A DNA stretch of 64,000 nucleotides from CAYYFX01 sp964571855 (GTDB taxonomy: Bacteria; ARS69), in assembly GCA_964571855.1 (NCBI GenBank), contig CAZNDO010000009.1, positions 62,001 to 126,000 on the forward strand, read 5' to 3'. The notes below the pieces were generated by a model that worked only from the letters and a program-made list of their open reading frames with translations, did not search any database and was not told where the DNA came from. Shown in pieces: positions 41,717-51,230 of this stretch. Every line of letters begins with the position of its first letter. Position 1 is the first letter of the stretch. The translations under genes and the position numbers were made by a program.

Positions 41717-43162
41717 TCAGCACCCGTCGTCCGAATCGGGCGGCGGCGTGGCGCCGGGTTCCGGGGCGACCTCCGGACCGAAGGACTCCGGCGGCGCGGC
41801 CTCGCGCATCGCACGGCGCTGAGCCTCCATGGCTTCGCGCTGCCGCTCCATCTCCGCGGCGCGGCGCGCCAGGAACTCCGCCTGACGCGCGGCGTCCTCG
41901 GCCCGCCGCGCCATCTCCTCCATCTCCGGGCGGAGTTCCGCGGCGCGCGCGGTCAACTCCGCGTGGCGCGCCTCCAAGGCAAGCAACTCGGCCTCGAGCG
42001 CGCGGAACTCCGCTTCCAGCTTCGGCAGCGGGGGCGTCGGAGGGAGGGGAGCCGGCGTCTCCGACGTGACACCGAGGGGCGCCGGCGGGGCGACCGGCGC
42101 GGGCGTGGCGGCGGGCGCGCCGGGGCGCGGCGGCGACGCGACCGGCGCGGGGGACGACGGGGCGAGATCGTCCGGCGTGGCGGCAGGCACGTCGGACGTG
42201 GGAGCGACGAGCAGCGCGAGCCCGAGCACGGCTCCCGCCGCGAAGAGCGCGCGGCGACCGAGCGGGCGTTCGGGGGAACCGTGCAGGATCATGGTCAACC
42301 TCTCCTCGAGTTGGCGGACACCGAAGCCGGTGGCGAGCACCGGCACTTCCGTACGGGGCGGGACGAGGAACGCGGCGGCGGAGACGAGGGCATCGGCGTA
42401 GGCGCGCGCGCGGTCCGGCCGGTGCCGCAGGACGAGCGCGTCGCACGCGCGCTCCTCCGCGGCGCGGAGATTGCGGCGCGCCCACCAAGCCACGGGATGC
42501 CACCACCACAGCGCCACGATGAGCAGCTCCAGCGGGCGGAGCCACGGATCGCGGCGCTTCACGTGCGCCAGCTCGTGGGCGAGGAGCGCGTCGAGCTGGG
42601 CATCGGGGAGCCGCGCCAGGAGTCCCGCGGGCAGCACGATCTCCGGTCGCGGCGCCGCGGTCACCGCGGGCGCGATGCGCAGTGCGGCCACACGCACGCG
42701 CGGCGCGCGCGGCAGCCCGAGCTCCCGCGCCACGCGGTCCGCGCGGGCCTGCAGCGCGGGCGGCGCGAGCGGTACGCGGCGCAGGCGGCGGGCGAAGCGC
42801 AGGGCGCGGACGAGGGCGAGCGAAAGGAGCGCAAGCGTCCCGGCGAGCGCGGCGAGCGGGAGGAGCGCGGCGCCGGAAGACGCGAGGTCCGCGTGGGCGG
42901 GCATTGCCACGCCGGGCGGCGCGACCCCGGGCGACCACGCGGCTGCCGGGGCCGCCTCCGCGGGCACGCACGCCGGCGGCCCGGACCAGGACGGCAGCAC
43001 CGGCCAGCCGAACACCGGGACCGCCACGAACCGCAGGAGGACCGCGCCCCACGCGGCGTGCACGAGCGCCGGGCGACGCACGCGCCGCGCGACCAGGGCC
43101 ACCGACACGGCCAGCGCGGTGGCGGCCACCGCGTTCCCCAGGATCCACGGCGCGCCGGTCAT
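41717..43162 (-). CDS. BlaR1/MecR1-like M56 membrane metallopeptidase
   Basis: 481 residues from ATG 43162, overlapping the BlaI-like gene. Several N-terminal membrane helices precede a zinc peptidase site HELAH (His196-His200) in LLAHELAHVKRRDPW, followed by LWWWHPVAWWARRNLRAAEERACD. This is the M56 pattern. A further helix (RALFAAGAVLGLALLVAP) leads to a ~150-residue Pro/Ala linker and a coiled coil (LEAEFRALEAELLALEARH) in place of a penicillin-binding sensor. It probably cleaves the adjacent BlaI-like repressor on an envelope signal; the signal is unknown and need not be a beta-lactam. Confidence 0.88.
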   Translation of the reverse strand: MTGAPWILGNAVAATALAVSVALVARRVRRPALVHAAWGAVLLRFVAVPVFGWPVLPSWSGPPACVPAEAAPAAAWSPGVAPPGVAMPAHADLASSGAALLPLAALAGTLALLSLALVRALRFARRLRRVPLAPPALQARADRVARELGLPRAPRVRVAALRIAPAVTAAPRPEIVLPAGLLARLPDAQLDALLAHELAHVKRRDPWLRPLELLIVALWWWHPVAWWARRNLRAAEERACDALVLRHRPDRARAYADALVSAAAFLVPPRTEVPVLATGFGVRQLEERLTMILHGSPERPLGRRALFAAGAVLGLALLVAPTSDVPAATPDDLAPSSPAPVASPPRPGAPAATPAPVAPPAPLGVTSETPAPLPPTPPLPKLEAEFRALEAELLALEARHAELTARAAELRPEMEEMARRAEDAARQAEFLARRAAEMERQREAMEAQRRAMREAAPPESFGPEVAPEPGATPPPDSDDGC

Positions 43163-43566
43163 GAGCGCTTCCCCCGGTCCAGACGATCCACCAGCTCGCG
43201 CAGCGCGCGGATGTCCCGGGCCGACAGGCGGCGCGCGTCCACGAGCTGCGTGAGCAGCGGCGCGAGCGATCCCTCGCACAGCTTGTCCGCGGCCTCCTGC
43301 AGGCGCCCGTCGATCATCTCCTCCCGCGAGACGACGGCGGCGTACACGTTGCGCCGGCCGTCCCGGCGGCGCCGCACGCAGCGCCGCGCCTCCAGACGCT
43401 CCAGGAGCTTCTGCACGGTGGCGTACCCGGAGGCGTCGCCCCCGGGATACAGCACGTCCGTGAGCTCGCGGATCGTGGCGGTGTCCTGCTCCCACAGGAG
43501 CTTCAGCACGGCGAGCTCGGCGTCGGGGACGTCGGTGCGCGGGCGTGGGTCATGCGGTTCGGGCAC
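43159..43566 (-). CDS. BlaI/MecI-family repressor
   Basis: 135 residues. The winged helix reads LAVLKLLWEQDTATIRELTDVLYP, then YATVQKLLERLEARRCVRRRRDGRRNVYAAVVSREE, typical BlaI. The C-terminal helices (LQEAADKLCEGSLAPLLTQLV) mediate dimerisation. Overlaps the M56 peptidase gene by four bases. Repeated GTCT/AGAC half-sites just upstream form a likely operator, so the pair should repress itself. Confidence 0.9.
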   Translation of the reverse strand: MPEPHDPRPRTDVPDAELAVLKLLWEQDTATIRELTDVLYPGGDASGYATVQKLLERLEARRCVRRRRDGRRNVYAAVVSREEMIDGRLQEAADKLCEGSLAPLLTQLVDARRLSARDIRALRELVDRLDRGKRS

Positions 43567-43591
43567 GGCGGCCTCCCTGTCCAGACGGGAT

Positions 43592-43617
43592 GTCTTGGAC
43601 CATAAGACGAAATGTCT
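43592..43617 (-). promoter_or_regulatory. Candidate BlaI-type operator
   Basis: Three half-sites GTCT (43592-43595), AGAC (43605-43608) and GTCT (43614-43617) lie 26-51 bases upstream of the BlaI-like start. AGAC-GAAAT-GTCT is a perfect dyad. BlaI/CopY operators are short dyads near the promoter, so binding here is likely but unproven. Confidence 0.55.
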
Positions 43618-43821
43618 GACCCGTCAACCGTGGCGCGGAGATTGTGGATGGCCGCCCGCAAGCGCCGGAACGCCCGGCGGTTGCGGCCGGCGCGGGCGAG
43701 TGGCCGTGTAAGGCATTCTGCAACAACGATTTGAGGACACTCTTCCACAGTCTCTGAACCACAGGGTTTGACGCCGCCCCCGGGGGCGGGGGAAGGTGCG
43801 CCATCGTCGCCGGAGGCGGAT

Positions 43822-44874
43822 GTGCGTCCCGTGTCCCTTGCTTGGGTCCTCCTCGCCGCCCTCGCCCCCGGCGCGCTCGGCGCCGCGGGCGAAGGGAGCC
43901 CGGCGGACGAGGCGATCGCGAAGGCCGTCACCGCCGCGTTGCGCGACGACCGCCGCGACACCGGCGACGACGCGTCGTCCCTCCTGGTGTGGCCGGTGCA
44001 GGTGGACGAGCGCCTGGACGACGGGGCGCCTCCCTTCCCGTTCGAGCGGGGCGAGGAGCGGTTGGCGTCGTTCCGGGAGCGGCGCGAGGAGAGCGTGCGC
44101 GAGGTGGCCGCGCACTGGCTGCACGCGGCCGGCATCGCGTTCGCCCCGGAGTCGCTCGGCCGCGCGATCGTCGAGGCGGCGGGCCGGTCCGTCGCGCACG
44201 TGGTCGGCCCGGGGCGCGCCGCGGAGGTGCTGGCCGCGACGGGCGCCGGCGCGGGGGCGCCGTCCCTGCTGCGCGCGGTGGATCGCAGCGAGCTGCTCCG
44301 CGCGACCGCGGCGCCGCGCATCCTCCGCGCGCGCGTCGGCCTGACGTACGAAGTGGAGGCGTGGGACTGGACCGACGAACGGTTCCTTCCGATCCGCATG
44401 ACCCTCCGCCCGCGCGTGCGCTTCGAGATCCTGGACACGGAGTCCGCCGCCGTTCTCGGCACGTACGAGTCGAACCTGCTGGACCGGCTGGTCTACGAGC
44501 CGGAGGCCGAGGTGGTGCACGTGTCCACCGAAGCACGCCCCGCGGCGCGCGGCCGCCGGCGCACGCACGACGTGCACGTTCGCGTGCGCGTCTCGAACAT
44601 GATGGGACGCGAGGCGACCGTGGGATTCTGCATGGAGACCGACGCGCGGAAGAGCCGGTCCATGCATCTGCGTTGGGGCCCGATGGACACGGTGTCCGAG
44701 GAGTTCGAGGTGACGTTCTCCGACGTGGAGGAGCCGCCCGTGGGGCGGCGCGGCCGGGTCGACGTCCGCGCCTGGGTGGCGCAGGGCTACGGCACGCGAA
44801 AGCGGCGGCCCGGACCGTGCGAGGCGAATCGTCCGGAAGCGGAGCTGGCGTATGCGTGGCGACGGGTGCGGTGA
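43822..44874 (+). CDS. Secreted hypothetical protein
   Basis: 350 residues if GTG 43822 is used, six bases after GGAGG; it begins VRPVSLAWVLLAALAPGALG, a signal peptide. An ATG at 43768 would add 18 non-conserved residues. The middle is helical and rich in Ala/Glu/Arg. The C-terminal ~180 residues are beta-rich (ARVGLTYEVEAWDW, THDVHVRVRVSNMMGRE, EEFEVTFSDVEEPP). I recognise no family; exported location inferred. It diverges from the BlaI/BlaR1 pair, whose regulator may also act on it. Confidence 0.65.
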   Translation: MRPVSLAWVLLAALAPGALGAAGEGSPADEAIAKAVTAALRDDRRDTGDDASSLLVWPVQVDERLDDGAPPFPFERGEERLASFRERREESVREVAAHWLHAAGIAFAPESLGRAIVEAAGRSVAHVVGPGRAAEVLAATGAGAGAPSLLRAVDRSELLRATAAPRILRARVGLTYEVEAWDWTDERFLPIRMTLRPRVRFEILDTESAAVLGTYESNLLDRLVYEPEAEVVHVSTEARPAARGRRRTHDVHVRVRVSNMMGREATVGFCMETDARKSRSMHLRWGPMDTVSEEFEVTFSDVEEPPVGRRGRVDVRAWVAQGYGTRKRRPGPCEANRPEAELAYAWRRVR

Positions 44875-44886
44875 GGGCGGCCGCGA

Positions 44887-45360
44887 CTACGACGTGGGGA
44901 GGAGCTTGCGCGGGATCCGGCAGCTCGGCGACTCGGGGAAGGCAACCCACACGTCGCCTACGCGCTGCGCGGCGATGAGGCGGGCTTCCGATACGCGCGG
45001 GCGCGCGCCGGCCGCGTCGGCTGCGGTCCACATCGAGCTGGGGTAGAGGACGGTGGCGCGCTCCGCCAGCGGCTCCACGGTCAGCTCGCCGTCCGCCACG
45101 CGGAGGACGGCGGCGTCGGCCACGGTCACGCTGCGCGTGGGGGAGAACGTGCCCGGGCGGAACACGGGATCCTTGCCGGTGTCCGTCACCACCGCGGCGA
45201 TCACGGTGCCGTAGGCGGAGAGATCCTGCACGCGCTGCGCGAGCTCCGCGCGCGTGCGCACGTCGGCGACGCGCCGGGACCGCTCGGCCTGCGACGGGGT
45301 CGAGCCGACGGACAGAAGCAGGGCGCCGACCGCGAGCCACCCGGGCCGGTTGCGCTTCAT
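44887..45360 (-). CDS. Secreted hypothetical protein
   Basis: 157 residues from ATG 45360 behind AGGAGGA, with signal peptide MKRNRPGWLAVGALLLSVGS. The mature part (ERSRRVADVRTRAELAQRVQDL, VIAAVVTDTGKDPVFRPGTF, VADAAVLRVADGELTVEP) is mixed alpha/beta. It ends CRIPRKLLPTS. No family recognised. The gene converges with its neighbour 12 bases away. Confidence 0.68.
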   Translation of the reverse strand: MKRNRPGWLAVGALLLSVGSTPSQAERSRRVADVRTRAELAQRVQDLSAYGTVIAAVVTDTGKDPVFRPGTFSPTRSVTVADAAVLRVADGELTVEPLAERATVLYPSSMWTAADAAGARPRVSEARLIAAQRVGDVWVAFPESPSCRIPRKLLPTS

Positions 45361-45552
45361 CGAAGGGTCCTCCTGCTCCCGCATACGGATTCGAACGCCG
45401 CGGATGCTAGCCCAAGGCCGGCGCGACCGGCAAACCGCGCGCGGGGGCGGCGCGGACGTGCGGCGGCCGTTGACAGGGCGCGCAAGTGACGGTCTGATAG
45501 CGGGCTCGCCGATTCCACCGCGACCGGGCCCACCCGCCCAGGATGGCCGGCA

Positions 45553-46287
45553 ATGAGGCGCCTTCCCGGAGTTTCACCCGGCCTTCTCGTGTTCTTCACG
45601 GTGCTGGCCGGGGACTCGAGGGCGGACCTCCTGGTGTACGGGGCCGCGGCGGACGTGGAGGCGTTCCACGCGGCCGTCCGCGACTGCGAGTGCGCGCCGC
45701 CCTTCGCACGCGCGTGGCAGCGCGCGGTGGACACGAAGGCCGAGGTCCGGCTCTACGTGGTGCGGGACTTCGAGCGCCACGTGCGCACGAAGGACGTGGA
45801 CTCGCGCAACGTCGTCTTCGTGGACATGCTCGATGCCATGCGCACCGGCGAGAACGTGCACCTCATGGACCTCTCGGATCTGGACGCGTTCCCGCAGGCG
45901 CTGCACTGCGTGCCGGATTCCGCGGGACGGGTGGCGCCGCCCGTCCTGCCCGAGCCGCCGTGGGCGTCCACGCGCTGCTCCATCCTGCTGCACGTGATCT
46001 CCGAGGCGCGCCGCATGGCGGAGGGCGCCGGGTACGACGACGCGCATCGCGGCGCCATCGACGACGAGAACGCGCTCCGCGCCCACCTGGGCCAGGACGT
46101 GCGCATCCTCAAGCGTCTCTCGGGGCCGGAGCAACTGGCCGAGGACACGCGCTGGGGCTGCTCCACGATCGTGATCTCCTATCCGCACATCACGCTGTTC
46201 GACGGGGCGCGCTCCGAGACCTTCACGGTGGACGAGATGGGCCGCGTCCTCCTCCCGCCGCGGTTCGAGACCTCCGACCGCCCGTGA
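45553..46287 (+). CDS. Secreted hypothetical protein
   Basis: 244 residues from ATG 45553 with a signal peptide ending near DSRA. Notable parts: DLLVYGAAADVEAFHAAVRDCECAPPFARAW (divided), AEVRLYVVRDFERHVRTKDV, DLSDLDAFPQALH and TRWGCSTIVISYPHITLFDG. Five Cys could form disulfides. I recognise no family. Its own promoter probably lies in the 192-base gap upstream. Confidence 0.68.
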   Translation: MRRLPGVSPGLLVFFTVLAGDSRADLLVYGAAADVEAFHAAVRDCECAPPFARAWQRAVDTKAEVRLYVVRDFERHVRTKDVDSRNVVFVDMLDAMRTGENVHLMDLSDLDAFPQALHCVPDSAGRVAPPVLPEPPWASTRCSILLHVISEARRMAEGAGYDDAHRGAIDDENALRAHLGQDVRILKRLSGPEQLAEDTRWGCSTIVISYPHITLFDGARSETFTVDEMGRVLLPPRFETSDRP

Positions 46288-46421
46288 CCGGTCGGGGCCC
46301 CCGTGGCCCCTTTCCCGCCACCGCGGCGCATGGGGGAGTGGACGGGACCGTCCGGCGCGGGTCGCCCGCGCGGTGGCCCGTGTGCGCGTGCTCCGCTCCC
46401 CGCATCCTCCGGAGGCCCCCG

Positions 46422-46964
46422 ATGAAGCCGCAAGTCGTTGTCACCATGGGTTTTGTGATCTCCGCCCTCGTCGCCCCGGGCGCCGCGTCGGCCGCGGACC
46501 GCACCGAGGGAGCGGCGCCCCCCGCGTCCGTCGGCCAGGCCACGGCCGTCCCGGCGGACCCCGCGACCAAGGCGCCGGCCGCCCCGTCCGAGTTCCGGTA
46601 CGGCCCCATCCACGCCGAGGACCCCGCGGTCCGCGCGCAGATCAAGCAGCTGTACCGCGAGCAGGCCGACCTCGACCGCGCCACCGGCGAGCGCCTCGCG
46701 GAGCTGAACGCGGCGTTCCAGGCCGAACCGGACGGCGACGTCCGGCTGCGCCTCCAGCACGAGATGATCCAGGCGAAGCAGGACCTGCAGCTCCACTCGA
46801 TGGAGCTGGGCATGGAGATCGCGCGGCTGAACGAGGACGTGGGCCGCGTGGCGGAGTACGAGCAGGCGATCGACCGCATGCTGCACCCCGAGAAGTACAT
46901 GCCCGCGCCCGCCGATCCGTCGATCGCGCGCGAGCGCGCCCGCCAGCTGGGTCTCGAGAACTAG
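46422..46964 (+). CDS. Secreted coiled-coil hypothetical protein
   Basis: 180 residues from ATG 46422 behind CCGGAGG. Signal peptide ends ASAAD. An Ala/Pro-rich linker precedes a helical region of about 100 residues (VRAQIKQLYREQADLDRATGERLAELNAAF, LQHEMIQAKQDLQLHSMELGMEIARLNEDVGRVAEYEQAI; both given in pieces of the same helix) ending RARQLGLEN. It sits 14 bases before the large subtilase gene and is probably co-transcribed. A role as periplasmic chaperone or inhibitor for the protease is possible but only inferred. Confidence 0.75.
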   Translation: MKPQVVVTMGFVISALVAPGAASAADRTEGAAPPASVGQATAVPADPATKAPAAPSEFRYGPIHAEDPAVRAQIKQLYREQADLDRATGERLAELNAAFQAEPDGDVRLRLQHEMIQAKQDLQLHSMELGMEIARLNEDVGRVAEYEQAIDRMLHPEKYMPAPADPSIARERARQLGLEN

Positions 46965-46978
46965 GGAAGGGGCCCATC

Positions 46979-49900
46979 ATGAAGCGATTGCACCTGCCGG
47001 CGGCGCTGGCCGCCCTGATCGCGACCGCGGCGCTCGCCGCCCCGGTCGCCGCGCTCGAGATCGCCGAGGTCCGCGGCGATTTCTACTACGACTCGCAAGG
47101 CAACCTCGTGGGTCACCGCAACGCCGACCTGCCCGAGGGGCTGGAGCGGCGCCCGATGAGCCACAAGGAGAAGTTCGCGCTGATGGGGCTCACGCTCCCG
47201 GCGCCCTCCGCGCGCCTCGCCGCGCGCGAGGTCTTCCCGAAGCCCGCGCGCGTGGACGACCGCCCCGAGCTGTCGCGGGACAAGGTGATCGTGAAGTTCA
47301 CGGACGACGTGCGCGTCCGGCTGCGCGACGGCCGGCTGCGCGCGGGCGGGGCCTCGTTCGCCGAGGTGGACGCCATCCTGGCGCGCTACCCGGACGCCAC
47401 GCTGCACCGCGTGTTCGACGCCGAGGAGCGGATCCTCGACGAGAACCGCGAGACCGGCGAGCTCCTGTCCGGCAAGGCGCTGGCCGACCTGAACAACCTG
47501 TACGTGTTCACCTTCGAGACGCCGAGCGAGCGCGGCGTGGCGCTCGCGAACGAGCTGCTCGCGCTGGACTCGGTGGAGTCCGCGTACCTGCAGGCGCCGG
47601 GGCAGGCCCCGGGCCCGTGCGGCGACGCGGCGCCGGCCACGCCGAACTGGGAGGCCAACCAGACGTACCTGGACGCCGCGCCCACCGGGCTGGACTCGCG
47701 CTACGCGTGGGCGTACCACGCCGGCGGGAACGGCTACGGCCCCGGCTACTGGATCGCCGACCTGGAGTGGGACTGGTGCACGGGCCACGAGGACATCCCG
47801 GCCACGGCCGCGGACGTGCTCAACGGCCTCTCCGGCGCCGCCGGCCCGGACCACGGCACCGCCGTGCTCGGCATCATCGGCGCGTGCAACAACGGCTTCG
47901 GCATGACCGGCATGGCGCACGACGTCACGCTGAAGATGTGCGACTTCGACTCGGAACTCACCTGGGCCGCGAACATCCAGGAAGCGGACGTGTGGCTCGT
48001 GGCGGGCGAGGTCATGCTCCTGGAGATCCACATCCTGGGTCCGGACTCCGGGCTGACCTGCGTGTGCAACTGCGCGCAGCACGAGTACGTGCCGGTGGAG
48101 TGGGACCTGGCGTCCTTCCTCGCCATCCAGACCGCCACCGCGAACGGGATCATCGTGGTGGAGGCCGGCGGCAACGGCTCGATGAACCTGGACTCGGCCA
48201 TCTACGGCGGCTGGTTCAACCCGTCGCACGACTCCGGCGCGATCATGGTCGGTGCCGGCGTTCCGGGCACGCACGCCCCCGAGTGCTGGACGAACTCCGG
48301 CGCCCGGATCAACGTGCAGGGCTGGGGCAGCCAAATCTACACGATGGGCTACTTCGACCTGTGGTGGGGCACGCTGGACTGCACCCAGGACTACACCGCC
48401 ACGTTCGGCGGGACGTCCGGCGCGTCGCCGATGATCGTCAGCGCGTCCGCCTCGCTGCAGGGGATCGCGAAGGCGAAGTACGGCGTGACCCTGTCGGCCG
48501 CGCAGATGCGCGCGCTGCTGCCCGTCGGCGGCACGCCGCAGGGCGCGCCGACCACGCGGAACATCGGGCCGATGCCGAACCTCGTGAACGCCATCAACGC
48601 GCTGGAGCCGGACGTCGTCCCCTGGCATACGCCGGGCGGATGGACGTACCCCCTCGTGCCGCGCACGGTCGCGGATGCGAACGCCGGCTACGCTCCGCTG
48701 GCATCCGGCGCGCTCCCGGGGAACGTGGCGGGGACGTACTGGAACTGGACCGAGCTGAACGCCTCCCCGTACACGTCCACGCTGACCTTCCCGAAGGCCG
48801 GTCTCTTCGTGGATGACGGCATGCTCTACTGGTGCAACAACAACAACCTCTCGCCCAACTGGTGGGAGTACTGCGCGAACGCGGGGCCCACCGTGATCAA
48901 GGGCGGTCGCCACACGATCCTCAACCGCTCGGACGTGTTCGCCACCGAGGAGGAGTCCAACGAGGCGAACGACTGGACGCGGCAGTTCATCTGGTCGCCG
49001 CTCGCGCTCGCCACGAACGCGCCGGTGCAGCGCACGTACGACCCGCCGCGCACGTCCACGGGGTACGGTCCGTACTACAACGCGGAGGGCTTCTCCGGGA
49101 CCACGGCGTCCTACTGGACGGCGTTCGCGGTGATCCCCACGGCTACGGGGTCGGACTTCGACGTGTACCTGCACAACGAGGCGCCGATGAACGTCCCGCA
49201 GCAGGGGTTCGGCGCGTCGCTCGCGACGTCCGGCGCGGGATCGGACGTCAGCGACTTCGTGATCGTGGACCGGAACATCGCCGCGTCCGGCACCTACTAC
49301 GCCAGCGGGATCAACTGGACCGGCACCGCCGACAAGGTCGTGGAGGCGGATTCGGACCAGGGCGTGGTCTTCAACCCCGGCGTGAACGGACCGTACAACC
49401 TCGGCCCCGGGGAGATCGTGGACATGCACGAGATCTTCCTGACCGGGGGCGTGCCCACGCGCATCCACGTGCGGGCGCTGGGCGGCACGGCGAACGTGGG
49501 CCTCTCGGTGCACCAGGATCCGAGCGGGTTCACCTCGAAGTGGGCCGCCGTGGCGATGGCCGACAACGCGGGGCCGGGCGCGGACGAGTGGGTGATCGTG
49601 GACCGGACCGGCTGGCACGGGATCGCCGTGTGGAAGCAGCGGTCCACCGACCTGCCGGCGTCGCTGGACTACAACCTCATCGTGTCGCAGCTCCCGAACC
49701 TGGCCCGGACGACCCCGGCCGGCTGGTACGGGACGCTCGTGCCGCGCCAGACCACGGACGCCACGACGACCTACGCGCCGCTCCCGGCGGTCCTCGACGG
49801 CAACGTCGCCACGATGTCGTACAACGTGGCCACCATCAACGAGGGCCCCGGCGCCGTGGGCAACTGGCAAAACTACCTGTACGTGGACGACGCCTGGTAC

Positions 49901-51133
49901 TGGTACTTCATCTCCGGCAGCCCGTGGCCGCAGGGATCGGTGGCGCAGTGGATCAACACCGCGCAGGGGCTCGTGCCGTTCAGCGTCGTCCGCGGCGGCC
50001 GGCACCACCTGCGGCTCGACATGGACTTCTTCAACGAGGTCGGCGAGGCGCTGGAGGATGACAACCGGCACGTGGAGTGGTTCGCGTGGTCGCCGCTGGC
50101 GCTCACGCCGGGCGTGCCGGTCGGCCGCGATCCGGGGCCGGTGAAGGAGCCCACGGGCTACGGGCCGGACTACTCGTGCGACGGCTTCGCCACGGGCCTC
50201 GCCTCGTACTGGTCCGCCGTCGGCGTGCTGCCCGCCACGATGGGCGCGGACTACGACGTCCGCACGCACGCGGCGTACGTGGGCAGCAAGGACGGGTTCA
50301 ACGGCTTCATCGACTGGTCCGGGGACGCGCAGGACGGCGCCGTGGACTTCGCCGTCGTGAACTACAACGTGGCCGGCGCGGTGCCGGACTTCTCGGTGCT
50401 GAACTGGAACGCGTCCGGCGACCAGTTCGTCGTGGAGCGCGCGGAGGCGTTCAACGTCTTCGCCGTCAACCCCGGCATGACGGTGCTCGGTCCGTTCACC
50501 GAGGGCGCGAACGGCGTGCTCGAGGCGTTCGAGATGTACGTGCCGCCGGCGTCGGTGGGTCTGCCGGTGTACGTCTCGCTCGCGTACGACTCCGGCGACG
50601 CGAACCTGGGCATCAGGCTGTTCGACGGGACGCTGCCGTACCACAACAAGTGGTCCTCGGGCAGCTACGCGGACTTCGGCGGACCGGGCGCGGACGAGCA
50701 CATCGCGCCGGTCGTGTATTCGTCGGCCGGGTACCAGGGCATCGTGGTGCACAAGACGGACGCCACGGACCTGCCGAAGAGCGCCACGTACCGGCTCGTG
50801 ATCTCCGTCGGCGCGCCGGTCACGGACGCGCCCGTGGTGGAGGCGCCGCCGACGCGGTTCGCGCTGGCGTCGCCGCGGCCGAACCCGTTCGCGTCCGAGA
50901 CGTCGCTGCGCTTCGACGTGCCCGCCGGCGGCGGCGCGGCGAGCGTGGTGGTGTACGACGTGAACGGCCGCAAGGTGGCCACGCTGGCCGAGGGCGAGCG
51001 CGCCGCCGGCCGGCACACGCTCACGTGGGACGGAAGGGATGCGCGCGGCGAGCGGGTGGCCGCGGGCGTGTACTTCGCGCGCCTGGAGAGCTCCGCGGTC
51101 ACGGAGACGCGGAAGATCACGCGGTTGAGGTAG
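46979..51133 (+). CDS. Large secreted subtilisin-family (S8) protease with FlgD-like C-terminus
   Basis: 1384 residues from ATG 46979, preceded by GGGAAGGGG. The signal peptide ends at APVAA. Residues ~70-225 resemble a propeptide (DKVIVKFTDDVRVRL). The S8 triad is Asp261 (WIADLEWDW), His292 (DHGTAVLGI) and Ser480 (GGTSGASPM), with oxyanion Asn likely in EAGGNGS. Two copies of a ~330-residue beta-rich unit follow (WTYPLVPRTVADANAGYAPL and WYGTLVPRQTTDATTTYAPL mark the starts). Residues ~1295-1384 are a FlgD-like Ig domain ending RKITRLR. It should be exported and act on extracellular proteins. Confidence 0.88.
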   Translation: MKRLHLPAALAALIATAALAAPVAALEIAEVRGDFYYDSQGNLVGHRNADLPEGLERRPMSHKEKFALMGLTLPAPSARLAAREVFPKPARVDDRPELSRDKVIVKFTDDVRVRLRDGRLRAGGASFAEVDAILARYPDATLHRVFDAEERILDENRETGELLSGKALADLNNLYVFTFETPSERGVALANELLALDSVESAYLQAPGQAPGPCGDAAPATPNWEANQTYLDAAPTGLDSRYAWAYHAGGNGYGPGYWIADLEWDWCTGHEDIPATAADVLNGLSGAAGPDHGTAVLGIIGACNNGFGMTGMAHDVTLKMCDFDSELTWAANIQEADVWLVAGEVMLLEIHILGPDSGLTCVCNCAQHEYVPVEWDLASFLAIQTATANGIIVVEAGGNGSMNLDSAIYGGWFNPSHDSGAIMVGAGVPGTHAPECWTNSGARINVQGWGSQIYTMGYFDLWWGTLDCTQDYTATFGGTSGASPMIVSASASLQGIAKAKYGVTLSAAQMRALLPVGGTPQGAPTTRNIGPMPNLVNAINALEPDVVPWHTPGGWTYPLVPRTVADANAGYAPLASGALPGNVAGTYWNWTELNASPYTSTLTFPKAGLFVDDGMLYWCNNNNLSPNWWEYCANAGPTVIKGGRHTILNRSDVFATEEESNEANDWTRQFIWSPLALATNAPVQRTYDPPRTSTGYGPYYNAEGFSGTTASYWTAFAVIPTATGSDFDVYLHNEAPMNVPQQGFGASLATSGAGSDVSDFVIVDRNIAASGTYYASGINWTGTADKVVEADSDQGVVFNPGVNGPYNLGPGEIVDMHEIFLTGGVPTRIHVRALGGTANVGLSVHQDPSGFTSKWAAVAMADNAGPGADEWVIVDRTGWHGIAVWKQRSTDLPASLDYNLIVSQLPNLARTTPAGWYGTLVPRQTTDATTTYAPLPAVLDGNVATMSYNVATINEGPGAVGNWQNYLYVDDAWYWYFISGSPWPQGSVAQWINTAQGLVPFSVVRGGRHHLRLDMDFFNEVGEALEDDNRHVEWFAWSPLALTPGVPVGRDPGPVKEPTGYGPDYSCDGFATGLASYWSAVGVLPATMGADYDVRTHAAYVGSKDGFNGFIDWSGDAQDGAVDFAVVNYNVAGAVPDFSVLNWNASGDQFVVERAEAFNVFAVNPGMTVLGPFTEGANGVLEAFEMYVPPASVGLPVYVSLAYDSGDANLGIRLFDGTLPYHNKWSSGSYADFGGPGADEHIAPVVYSSAGYQGIVVHKTDATDLPKSATYRLVISVGAPVTDAPVVEAPPTRFALASPRPNPFASETSLRFDVPAGGGAASVVVYDVNGRKVATLAEGERAAGRHTLTWDGRDARGERVAAGVYFARLESSAVTETRKITRLR

Positions 51134-51192
51134 TCCGGAAGCGGTGCAGCGCAGGACCCGGGCGGCACTGGCCGCCGTCCGGGGAGAGCACG

Positions 51193-51222
51193 GGGCCGGG
51201 GCGCGCGGAAGCGTCCCGGCCC
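51193..51222. terminator. Hairpin between convergent genes
   Basis: GGGCCGGGGCGC and GCGTCCCGGCCC (51193-51222) form a 12-position stem with one mismatch and a 6-base loop, between the subtilase and the convergent lipoprotein gene. Likely terminator for both. Confidence 0.6.
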
Positions 51223-51230
51223 TTCGTGCG

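Noticed and set aside
46961..51016. A 1351-codon minus-strand open frame opposite the subtilase
   Set aside because: Antisense shadow rich in Arg, Val, His and Pro without motifs; the plus frame has signal peptide, S8 triad and FlgD domain.
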